A stretch of 64,000 nt of DNA, from NCBI RefSeq assembly GCF_040812015.1, contig NZ_JBFNXJ010000017.1:1-64000 (forward strand). The letters run 5' to 3'. This DNA is from Chitinivorax sp. PXF-14. GTDB taxonomy: Bacteria; Pseudomonadota; Gammaproteobacteria; Burkholderiales; SCOH01. Both the position numbers and the translations under genes were made by a program. Shown here one piece after another: positions 46,959 to 54,448 of the stretch. Each line of letters opens with the position of its first letter. Positions within the stretch are counted from its first letter, which is position 1. The notes below the pieces were generated by a model that saw only the letters and a list, made by a program, of their open reading frames with translations, was not told the DNA's origin and searched no databases.

Positions 46959-48795
46959 CACCTCGCCACTCAAATCTTTCAATCTGTTGGCGCTACTGGC
47001 GTTCGGCCATGATCTGGCCGCGGCCAGCCTGGCCTGGTACATGGCATTCTGGCTCAGATTCAATCTCGAGCTGCCTCCGCCCTATTCCTCCAGTGTATGG
47101 AGCACCATGCTGCTGTCCATGGCCGTCGGTGCGGTGTCGTTCTGGAAGTTCGGCCTCTATCGCGGCATCTGGCGCTACGCCAGCCTGCCCGATCTGAGGA
47201 ATATCGTGGTCACGGTGTCAGTGTCGACCATGGCAAGTTTTCTGCTGATCTTCCTGCTGCAAATCAAGCATGTTCCCCGCTCCATCGCCATCCTTTATCC
47301 CATCCTGCTGGTCTGCCTGATGGGGGGCAGCAGGGCGCTTTACCGCTCCTGGAAAGACCGGACGATGTATGACGTCAACCGCGAGCCCATCCTGATACTG
47401 GGTGCCGGTGCGGCGGCGTCAAAACTGCTCTGGGACTTGGCGCGCAATCCAAAATGGCAAGTTGTCGGGCTCTTGGATGACGACCCCAGCAAGCAGCGGC
47501 GGGAGATGTATGGCGTCAAGGTATTGGGCAATATCGGCAGTCTCGCCCACTGGAGCAAGCAGCTCGCGGTAGGGACCTGCATCATCGCCATGCCATCGGC
47601 TGACGCCACGCAGCGCCAACGCGTGCTTCGTTCCTGCGAGACAGCCGGTGTCAAGGTCCTGACGGTACCATCGCTGGACGACCTGATGCACGACCGCATT
47701 GCCATCTCGGCCATACGGGAGATCGAGATCGACGAACTGCTCGGCCGGAATCCGGTGAGCCTCGACATTGCAGGGCTGAAACACCAGATTACCGACCAGG
47801 TGGTGCTGGTCAGTGGCGCAGGGGGGTCTATCGGTTCCGAACTTTGCCGGCAGATACTGCGCTTCAAGCCAAGACGGCTCGTTCTGATCGAGCAGAGCGA
47901 ATATGCGCTATACCGTATAGAACAGGAGTTCTCTGCAAACCATCCGACAGCTCTGGTGGACTATCTGGCGGGAGACGTCAAAAACAAGCAGCGTCTACAG
48001 GATATTTTCAGCCGTTTTCATCCTTCCCTCGTCTTCCATGCCGCGGCTTACAAGCATGTCCCGCTAATGGAAACCGAAAATGCCTGGGAGGCCATACAAA
48101 ACAATGTCTTCGGCACCTACTGCCTGGCCATGGCCAGCCTGGAATACGACGTCGACAAGTTCGTACTGATCTCGACAGACAAAGCCGTCAACCCGACCAA
48201 TGTCATGGGTGCCACCAAGCGCATGGCCGAGCTCGTATGCCAGGGCCTGCAGGGGCACCATGATACGGACTTTGTCATCGTCCGCTTTGGCAACGTCCTG
48301 GGCAGTAACGGCAGCGTCGTTCCCAAGTTCAGGGAACAGATCGAGCGTGGCGGCCCGGTAACCGTCACTCACCCCGATATCACGCGCTACTTCATGTCCA
48401 TTTCGGAAGCGGCCCAACTCGTGCTGCAGGCGGGCCTGATGGGTAAGCAGGGGCAGATTTTCGTACTCGACATGGGCACGCCGATCAAGATCGTCGACTT
48501 GGCGCGGGAAATGATCCGGCTGTCCGGCTTTAGCGAAGACCAGATCGACATCGAGTTCACCGGATTACGCCCCGGTGAAAAATTGTTTGAAGAATTGCTG
48601 GCCGACGATGAACACACCCTACCCACCCCGCACCCAAAGCTGCGCATCGCCAGAGCAAGAGCGGCCGAAGCAAAATGGCTGGAGCTGGCAATCAGCTGGA
48701 TCACGCAGGAACGCAAGCCGACCCAAAACGAGCTGCGAGCGACGCTGCAGGTTTTCGTCAACGAATACCAGCCAGCACCAGTACCCCACGCCTGA
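46945..48795 (+). CDS. CapD/FlaA1-type nucleotide-sugar 4,6-dehydratase/epimerase
   Basis: A 616-residue membrane protein of the PglF/WbpM/CapD group. Four N-terminal helices, a CoA-binding-like Rossmann domain (ILILGAGAAASKLL), and a C-terminal SDR domain (VVLVSGAGGSIGSELC and STDKAVNPTNVMGATKR, which holds the catalytic residues). These enzymes make 4-keto-6-deoxy sugars from UDP-GlcNAc. The start is a GTG at 46945, inside the end of the GT4 gene, with GGA upstream. Together with the GT4 it supplies the glycan made at this locus. Confidence 0.92.
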   Translation: MPKSDTSPLKSFNLLALLAFGHDLAAASLAWYMAFWLRFNLELPPPYSSSVWSTMLLSMAVGAVSFWKFGLYRGIWRYASLPDLRNIVVTVSVSTMASFLLIFLLQIKHVPRSIAILYPILLVCLMGGSRALYRSWKDRTMYDVNREPILILGAGAAASKLLWDLARNPKWQVVGLLDDDPSKQRREMYGVKVLGNIGSLAHWSKQLAVGTCIIAMPSADATQRQRVLRSCETAGVKVLTVPSLDDLMHDRIAISAIREIEIDELLGRNPVSLDIAGLKHQITDQVVLVSGAGGSIGSELCRQILRFKPRRLVLIEQSEYALYRIEQEFSANHPTALVDYLAGDVKNKQRLQDIFSRFHPSLVFHAAAYKHVPLMETENAWEAIQNNVFGTYCLAMASLEYDVDKFVLISTDKAVNPTNVMGATKRMAELVCQGLQGHHDTDFVIVRFGNVLGSNGSVVPKFREQIERGGPVTVTHPDITRYFMSISEAAQLVLQAGLMGKQGQIFVLDMGTPIKIVDLAREMIRLSGFSEDQIDIEFTGLRPGEKLFEELLADDEHTLPTPHPKLRIARARAAEAKWLELAISWITQERKPTQNELRATLQVFVNEYQPAPVPHA

Positions 48796-48814
48796 GCCAC
48801 CAACACATGTACAG

Positions 48815-48843
48815 TTGGAAAAAACGGCCCAAGCCAGTATAAT
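48815..48843 (+). promoter_or_regulatory. Promoter of tRNA-Gly
   Basis: TTGGAA (48815-48820) and a perfect TATAAT (48838-48843) are 17 bases apart, 13 bases before the tRNA. The following GC-rich CAGCGCCC stretch is typical of growth-rate-regulated stable-RNA promoters. Confidence 0.8.
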
Positions 48844-48856
48844 CAGCGCCCTCAGT

Positions 48857-48930
48857 GCGGGCGTCGTATAATGGTAATACCCAAGCTTCCCAAGCTTGTG
48901 CCGTGGGTTCGATTCCCATCGCCCGCTCCA
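48857..48930 (+). tRNA. tRNA-Gly (anticodon CCC)
   Basis: A 74-base tRNA with CCA encoded. Acceptor GCGGGCG pairs with CGCCCGC, the anticodon stem CAAGC/GCTTG carries the loop TTCCCAA (anticodon CCC), and the T arm is GTGGG-TTCGATT-CCCAT. tRNA-Gly genes are the standard insertion site of ICEclc-type elements, and an integrase follows 220 bases later. Confidence 0.97.
48913..48930 (+). other. Inferred ICE attachment site (attL)
   Basis: The last 18 bases of the tRNA-Gly (TTCCCATCGCCCGCTCCA) fit the short core repeated at both ends of ICEclc-family elements. The matching attR lies outside the window, so the exact limits are inferred from the family. Confidence 0.6.
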
Positions 48931-49033
48931 ATTTGGCTTCCATGGAAATCCACTGAGTTCCATAAGCTGTTGTCGGCAAAGATTTTTTCGCTAGACAACA
49001 ATCCAGTGAGGTCCACCGAAATCCACCCACTGC

Positions 49034-49050
49034 TGGACTAAATTAGTCCA
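49034..49050. repeat. 17-bp palindrome between tRNA and integrase
   Basis: TGGACTAAATTAGTCCA is perfectly palindromic around its central A. It lies 104 bases upstream of the integrase start, where integrase arm sites, excisionase or repressor sites are expected. Confidence 0.5.
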
Positions 49051-49128
49051 TCCGGCAGTCCATCAAAGCGGTTGGGTTCGAGTCCGGGATGTTCCTGGGG
49101 TTGAGCGGGTGCCGGGATGAGCATCTGA

Positions 49129-49148
49129 CTCCTGATTCTGTTCAGGAG
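49129..49148 (+). promoter_or_regulatory. Hairpin sequestering the integrase Shine-Dalgarno
   Basis: CTCCTGA (49129-49135) pairs perfectly with TCAGGAG (49142-49148) around a six-base loop. The right arm is the ribosome binding site of the integrase (ATG at 49154), so the hairpin would limit its translation. Confidence 0.65.
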
Positions 49149-49153
49149 CAGAC

Positions 49154-51010
49154 ATGGCACTCACCGACATGTTCGTCCGGCAGGCCAAGGCCACCGGAAA
49201 GGACTACACGATCCCCGATTTCGACGGCCTCTCGTTGGCCGTCTCGGAAAAGGGCACCAAGTCCTGGCACTTTCGTTACACTTGGCTGGGCCGACAAAAG
49301 CGGATGTCCCTGGGGACGTATCCGGAGATCAGCCTGCGCGAAGCACGCGAGCGCCGCGACTACGCGCGAGCTCTGGTGGCCAAGGGCATCAACCCCCAGC
49401 GGCAGCGAGAGAAGGATCGGCGCATCGCCACCCAGGCCGAGCAGAACACCTTCGAGGCGGTGTACGACAAGTGGCTCGCCTTCCGGGCGCAGGGACGCCT
49501 CAAGAAGGGCCGGCAGACCACGCTGTCGATGATCCCGCGCATCTTCACGAACGACATCCTGCCGAGTCTACGTAAGCGTTCGATCTACGAGATCACCCGC
49601 GCCGACCTACTTGAAATCGTCGACCGCATCGAGAAGCGCGGCGCGCCGTCCATCGCCGAGAAGGTACGTACCTGGTTCAACCAGCTTTTCCGGTATGCCC
49701 TCGTGATCGTGACGGGCCTGGAACAAAACCCGGCCTCCGCCCTGGATGTGGTCGCCATGCCCCAGCCGCCGGTACGCCACAACCCCTTCCTGCGCATGCC
49801 CGAATTGCCCGAGTTCTTGCAGTTGCTGCGCAAGTATCCCGGCAAGCTGAAAACGCAGCTTGGCCTCCGCCTGCTGTTGCTGACCGGCGTGCGAACCGGG
49901 GAACTGCGGCTGGCGACGCCCGACCAATTCCACCTCGACGATGGCCTGTGGATCATCCCGCCGGAGGTGGTGAAGCAGTTGGAATTGAAGATGCAGAAGG
50001 AGAACGTTCGGCCGGAGGACATCCCGCCCTATGTTGTGCCGCTGTCCGTGCAAGCGATCGAGATCGTTCGGCACTTGCTCGACCAGTTCAAACCAGCCCA
50101 GACGTACCTGTTCCCGGGGGACAAAAGTCTGAAGCGGCGCATCAGCGAGAACACCCTCAACAAGGCACTGCATCGCTTGGGATACGAGGGCCGGCTGACC
50201 GGCCACGGCATCCGCGGAACCATCTCGACCGCACTCAACGAACTGGGGTATCCCGAGAAGTGGGTGGACGCACAGCTATCTCACGTCGATCCCAACCAGG
50301 TTCGCGCGACCTACAACCACGCCAAGTATGTGGAGCAGCGCCGGCGCATGATGCAGGACTGGGCTGACCGGCTGGACCTGTTCGAGCAGGGCCAGGTCGA
50401 AGCGGCCAGTACGCTGCTGACCATTCAACTGGATGGCTTTCCCGTGGTCTCCGCCGAGACAGAGGAGCAACCGTTGTCCGCGGCCAGGGCCGCTCCCACG
50501 CTGGTGGTGTCACAGCCGCCCCACGGGGCCATGGCGCTGGCCACGGCTCCGGTGCAGCGCCTGTCCGCAGTGCGCGTGCCCAAGACCGAGCCGGCCATCT
50601 CCAACGTCCAGCGCGAGCGGATGATCCTGCTCGACATTCTGGAGGCTCCGCACAACCTGTCCGTCGCCGACTATGCCAAGCTCGCCGGCAAGTCCCGCCG
50701 CTGGATCACTTACGAAATCCAGGCGGGTAACCTCCTGTCGATCAGTTTGGGCAACCGGGGGCAGCGTGTGCCGGATTGGCAGCTTGATCCCCTCAAGCTC
50801 CGGCTGGTCCAGACCATCCTCAGGCAGATGCCCCCGGGAGTGGACACGTGGCATATCTACCACGCGCTCACGCGGCCGAGCGGTCTGTTCCAGGGGCAGT
50901 CCCCCATCGATACGGTGACGCCGGAGAACCTGCACTTCGCCGTGCATCTGGTATGCGGCGCGGTGGGCGAGAAGGTGATGCAACGCGACGGTCCTGGCAT
51001 GCGATCCTGA
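49154..51010 (+). CDS. Long tyrosine recombinase/integrase (ICEclc IntB13 type)
   Basis: A 618-residue site-specific integrase. The N-terminal part has the DUF4102/P4-integrase domain (FDGLSLAVSEKG and the GTYPEISLREARERR segment). The catalytic core has Arg in LTGVRTGEL, the His-x-x-Arg box HGIRGT and the nucleophile region ATYNHAKYVEQRR. A long C-terminal extension of about 200 residues is typical of integrases of this ICE family (about 650 residues) and rare in phage integrases. It acts on the tRNA-Gly site 220 bases upstream. Translation may be limited by the leader hairpin. Confidence 0.93.
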   Translation: MALTDMFVRQAKATGKDYTIPDFDGLSLAVSEKGTKSWHFRYTWLGRQKRMSLGTYPEISLREARERRDYARALVAKGINPQRQREKDRRIATQAEQNTFEAVYDKWLAFRAQGRLKKGRQTTLSMIPRIFTNDILPSLRKRSIYEITRADLLEIVDRIEKRGAPSIAEKVRTWFNQLFRYALVIVTGLEQNPASALDVVAMPQPPVRHNPFLRMPELPEFLQLLRKYPGKLKTQLGLRLLLLTGVRTGELRLATPDQFHLDDGLWIIPPEVVKQLELKMQKENVRPEDIPPYVVPLSVQAIEIVRHLLDQFKPAQTYLFPGDKSLKRRISENTLNKALHRLGYEGRLTGHGIRGTISTALNELGYPEKWVDAQLSHVDPNQVRATYNHAKYVEQRRRMMQDWADRLDLFEQGQVEAASTLLTIQLDGFPVVSAETEEQPLSAARAAPTLVVSQPPHGAMALATAPVQRLSAVRVPKTEPAISNVQRERMILLDILEAPHNLSVADYAKLAGKSRRWITYEIQAGNLLSISLGNRGQRVPDWQLDPLKLRLVQTILRQMPPGVDTWHIYHALTRPSGLFQGQSPIDTVTPENLHFAVHLVCGAVGEKVMQRDGPGMRS

Positions 51011-51044
51011 AGCGCCCATACGGCAGGCCACTGACATGCGTCTT

Positions 51045-52862
51045 CTACACAGAGTCAGTATCGGCTAGCAGCGACAGGTAGGGATTGTTCGGCGGCGTGT
51101 TGATGAACAGGACCTGCGGGTCTTCCAGCAAGTAGCCGTGGAGACGCCGCGATTTCCGCAGCCCCGTGACTGTGCAGGTCCAGATGTTCAGACCGTTCCG
51201 TTGCTTGCGGTGCATTTGCAGCTTCTCGAATCGTTTCTGCACCCATTGCCAATCGGCCAACTGCTCTTGCTTGGCAAGGAAAGCCGTTGTGGGGTGTTCC
51301 TGGGCGTAGCGCTGGAACACGCCGGGGCTGACCAGATAGACGGTGTCGACGACCGTATGGACCAGCGCCTTGGCGTCGTTGATGATGATCGTGCGCTCCT
51401 CGATGCGCCGGCGCAGCCAGGCGACGAAACGCTCGCCCGGCGGCATCTCCTCCAGCACTGGGGTCGAGGTCGGCGCCAGTGCTGTCGAGTCGGCCGGGGT
51501 TCTTGGGTCACCGGGCCCGAGGGTTCGACCTTCCATGGCGGGAAGGGGTGACTTGGTGGCCGATGAGGGGTCGGCCGACGCCATGCCGGGAGTGCTGAGC
51601 AGATCCAGTAGCGCTTCGACGCCATCGCCGGCTGGCTGCGCCGGCAAAGGCTCGGATGCGGCCGAATTCGCCACGGCGGGCAGGGACGCAGGAATGGTTG
51701 GATCACCTTCTTCCTGCACCACCGTCACCGTGCCGGCGAACGGCGGGGGGCGCTGCTCGCCTTCCCAGATCAGGGACGGCACGAGGCGCAGGAGCGTGAA
51801 GGTATGGGACCAGCCGACATCGCTGGTGACGGTGGCCTTCCAGATGGCCTTGCCTTCGGGCGTCGGCTGCGCAATGCCATGGTCCTGCAGCACGTTGAAG
51901 ACGGCGGTGTTGCTGGACGGGATGCCATCGATGCCCTGGGCCAGCAGATGGGCGCGCAGCTTGTCCGAGACCGTCTTGCTGACCAGCCACAGCGCGTCCT
52001 GGGTCAGCCATCCGTCCGACGCCTGGGGCTGGTTCAGTTTGAACTCTTCCTTGAGCAGGTAGCGCAATCCGTCGAGGAGCTTGCGTTGGAGCGCATGGCG
52101 GGGGGCCGCCAGCGCCTTGGCCGGATCACCGCCCAGCGCCTGGGCGACCGAGGCCTGATCGGCCTGCACGACCAGTTCCCCGAGCATGCCGGCATGCTCG
52201 TACTGGCCGGCCAGCACGTACAGGAGTGCCGACCAAAGGTCGGGATATCCGCTGAGCCAGTCGAAGATACCGGCATCGAGCAGTCGGGCGTAGAGCAGCC
52301 CGGTGGCGGCGCTGTGCAGCCGGTATTCGCGCGCCTTTTGGTAGCGGAAACGGTACGACTTCTGAAGCGGACCATGCCAGGGATGCCAGATCGTGCCGTC
52401 GGCATACTCGACATGCAGGTCGACGGCGACCTTGCCTATGTCGTGCAGCAGTGCCGCGTAGGCGACGCCCGCAGTCCAGGCCTCGGCCTGGGCGGCCTGG
52501 GCTTCCGGCGTGGCGCCGGCCGGCAGCAGATGGGACTGTCGCAGCTTCAGCGCGTAGGCCACGATTTCCAGGCCGTGGTCCAGCATGCCACCTGGATAGG
52601 CATGGTGGTGGCTCTCCGAGGCTGGGAAATGCTGGACCAGCTCGGCGTAGCGCTCCAGGGGCACGCGATACAACATAGCGAACTGCTCGCGGGATACGGA
52701 CGTGCGCTGCCAGATGTGTTCCAGCAACTTCTGCCGGCGCGGTGTCGCCAGCAGCGACGCGGCCGATTCCGGCCGCGTCAGCCCTTTGGGGGGCTCGACT
52801 GAGGGAGTGTGCGCCGCCGCGGTGGTGGGCGACACCCGTTTGCGTTGGAACAGCGAGAGCAT
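51045..52862 (-). CDS. traI: MobH-family conjugative relaxase TraI
   Basis: A 605-residue relaxase of the HD-hydrolase-like MobH class, which nicks the transfer origin to start conjugation. The N-terminal TraI_2 domain (about 30-300) has the His-rich motif SHHHAYPGGMLDHGLE and the HD motif ALLHDIGKVAVDLH. The C-terminal part (about 480-605) is a helical DNA-binding region. The start MLSLFQRKR is preferred over an upstream frame that runs through a repeat-rich region. Convergent with the integrase. Confidence 0.93.
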   Translation of the reverse strand: MLSLFQRKRVSPTTAAAHTPSVEPPKGLTRPESAASLLATPRRQKLLEHIWQRTSVSREQFAMLYRVPLERYAELVQHFPASESHHHAYPGGMLDHGLEIVAYALKLRQSHLLPAGATPEAQAAQAEAWTAGVAYAALLHDIGKVAVDLHVEYADGTIWHPWHGPLQKSYRFRYQKAREYRLHSAATGLLYARLLDAGIFDWLSGYPDLWSALLYVLAGQYEHAGMLGELVVQADQASVAQALGGDPAKALAAPRHALQRKLLDGLRYLLKEEFKLNQPQASDGWLTQDALWLVSKTVSDKLRAHLLAQGIDGIPSSNTAVFNVLQDHGIAQPTPEGKAIWKATVTSDVGWSHTFTLLRLVPSLIWEGEQRPPPFAGTVTVVQEEGDPTIPASLPAVANSAASEPLPAQPAGDGVEALLDLLSTPGMASADPSSATKSPLPAMEGRTLGPGDPRTPADSTALAPTSTPVLEEMPPGERFVAWLRRRIEERTIIINDAKALVHTVVDTVYLVSPGVFQRYAQEHPTTAFLAKQEQLADWQWVQKRFEKLQMHRKQRNGLNIWTCTVTGLRKSRRLHGYLLEDPQVLFINTPPNNPYLSLLADTDSV

Positions 52863-52895
52863 GGCGAATCCCGGATGATGGGCTGGCCGGGGAAA

Positions 52896-52984
52896 CCTTT
52901 TGGCCTTTTCGGGTAGGGCCTTTCCCCTTGACCCCGTTCCCTTGCCCCTTCCCAACCCTTTGGCCTTTGTCGGAAAGCCTTTGG
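52896..52984. repeat. CCTTTTGGCC-type repeat cluster, candidate origin of transfer
   Basis: Near-repeats CCTTTTGGCCTTTT (52896-52909), CCCTTTGGCCTTT (52956-52968) and GCCTTTGG (52977-52984) sit in a run of C/T-rich sequence immediately upstream of the relaxase gene. Position and repeated structure suit an oriT or relaxase/partner binding region, but no nick site is recognised. Confidence 0.35.
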
Positions 52985-53121
52985 TATAGGGCAGTAGAGG
53001 CGGCCGAACCACAGCCAATGCGGGACTGGCCCAAGTCGGATTCTGGCAGGAAGGCAGCCTGTGCCGAACCTACGATGGGACCTTCTCTTTCAACAGCACG
53101 GAGATCCCATGCTCAAGCAAA

Positions 53122-53150
53122 TTGACGGTGTAAGGAAAATTCCTTACAAT
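53122..53150 (+). promoter_or_regulatory. prlF-yhaV promoter and operator
   Basis: TTGACG (53122-53127) and TACAAT (53145-53150) are 17 bases apart. A near-perfect operator, TGTAAGGAA-AA-TTCCTTACA (53129-53148), fills the spacer and overlaps the -10. This is the expected arrangement for autorepression by the antitoxin. Confidence 0.85.
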
Positions 53151-53177
53151 ACAGGCATTGTCATCAGGAGAACATCC

Positions 53178-53495
53178 ATGCCTGAGATCCATGAAGTCGC
53201 CACGCTGACATCCAAGGGTCAGATCACGCTGCCCAAGCCCATCCGGCAGGCACTGGGCGTGGACGCCGGCGGAAAAGTGGCCTTCGACCTGCGCGGAGGC
53301 GAAGTCATCGTGACCCGCGCAGACGCCGATCACGAAGACCCGGCCATCGAGGCCTTCCTGGGCCTGCTGGAGGCCGACATTCGGGCCGGCCGGCACGTCC
53401 GGTCCCTGCCGGATGATCTGGCCCGGGCCATGTTGGCGAGTGCCGGCCACACGGTCGATCTCGATGAAGACATCGACGGCGAAGTGGCGCTCTGA
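53178..53495 (+). CDS. prlF: PrlF-family antitoxin
   Basis: A 105-residue AbrB/SpoVT-like antitoxin of the PrlF/SohA family. The swapped-hairpin domain reads TLTSKGQITLPKPIRQALG. Its C-terminal half is acidic and would bind the YhaV toxin. An AGGAG lies seven bases before the ATG at 53178. Its stop overlaps the yhaV start (TGATG). It probably represses its own promoter through the palindrome upstream. Confidence 0.92.
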   Translation: MPEIHEVATLTSKGQITLPKPIRQALGVDAGGKVAFDLRGGEVIVTRADADHEDPAIEAFLGLLEADIRAGRHVRSLPDDLARAMLASAGHTVDLDEDIDGEVAL

Positions 53496-53956
53496 TGCAG
53501 CGGCACGGCTGGACGCTCTTGTTCCACGAGGGCGTGATCGAGCAGTTGCGCAAACTGCAGGCGGCCGCGGAACGGGCCGAACAGAACGATCCGCAAGGGT
53601 TCGAGGGCAACGCCAACGTCAAGCTGTTTCGGGCGTTGAGCCAGTTGATCATGGAGGTCGTGCCGAGCGATCCCGCGCGCGACGAGTATCGCCAGGGCAA
53701 CACCCTGGGGCCGGCATATCGCCACTGGCGGCGCGCGAAGATCGGGCGGCGATTCCGTCTGTTCTTCCGCTACGACTCCAAGGCGAAGGCGATTGTGTTC
53801 GCCTGGGTCAACGACGAACAAACCCTGCGGTCGGCGGGCAGCAAATCCGACCCCTATGCGGTGTTCGAGAAGATGCTCGGACGTGGCAATCCGCCCGACG
53901 ACTGGGCGGCGCTTGTGGCAACGAGCCAGGGGGATTGGGCATCGAAGGAACGTTGA
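53495..53956 (+). CDS. yhaV: YhaV-family toxin (ribosome-dependent RNase)
   Basis: A 153-residue YhaV-like RelE-superfamily toxin. Diagnostic parts: HGWTLLFHEGVIEQL, RHWRRAKIGRRFRLFFRY and FAWVNDEQTLRSAGS. YhaV cleaves mRNA at translating ribosomes and is neutralised by PrlF. The one-base overlap with prlF ensures coupled synthesis. On this element it would stabilise the ICE in the host. Confidence 0.92.
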   Translation: MQRHGWTLLFHEGVIEQLRKLQAAAERAEQNDPQGFEGNANVKLFRALSQLIMEVVPSDPARDEYRQGNTLGPAYRHWRRAKIGRRFRLFFRYDSKAKAIVFAWVNDEQTLRSAGSKSDPYAVFEKMLGRGNPPDDWAALVATSQGDWASKER

Positions 53957-54072
53957 TTGGATGTCGCACGAAAATTCAAACGATCTTTGAAAAATCCATG
54001 ATGGATTCAATCGACGATACCTTGGAACAGGTGCCGAGTGAGAACCCATAGGACGCCCATGAGGTAGCCACC

Positions 54073-54444
54073 ATGAAACCCGCTGCACAGACCACCTTCG
54101 CGGAACGCGCTGGCCGGACGCTGGGCCGGATGTGGCGGGCTTGTGTGCGTCTGGACCGCCAAGCGCACGACTGGTTGGTGGCGCAAGGATTGGCGCCTGG
54201 TGCCACCCGAGGGGTGTTGTTGATCGTCAAGCTCGTTGCATTCGGCGTGCTGATTTACGTCGCGTTCTGGCTGGCGCTGTTGATCATGTTCGCCGTGTTT
54301 GCGGGTTGGACGGCACGGAACACCGCTCCCGGCGAAGCGGAGGAATGGGCGATCGGCGATCAAGCGGATCACAAGCGCAGTGTTTTCTACGATCCAATCA
54401 ACTACGACGACGATCCAGACCCCCGCTTTGATGATGAGCGGTAG
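54073..54444 (+). CDS. DUF3742 family ICE membrane protein
   Basis: A 123-residue protein with one or two hydrophobic helices (VLLIVKLVAFGVLIYVAFWL, about 51-70, and adjoining LLIMFAVFAGW), a basic N-terminus and an acidic C-terminus with FYDPINYDDDPDPR. It matches the DUF3742 family found next to TraG in such ICEs. Good GAGGTAG ribosome binding site. Role in transfer unknown. It ends four bases from the convergent TraG gene. Confidence 0.85.
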   Translation: MKPAAQTTFAERAGRTLGRMWRACVRLDRQAHDWLVAQGLAPGATRGVLLIVKLVAFGVLIYVAFWLALLIMFAVFAGWTARNTAPGEAEEWAIGDQADHKRSVFYDPINYDDDPDPRFDDER

Positions 54445-54448
54445 GTAG

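Noticed and set aside
49070-49090. Second tRNA remnant (GGTTCGAGTCC) before the integrase
   Set aside because: It resembles a T-loop, but the flanking bases do not pair as a T stem and no acceptor or anticodon arm is present.
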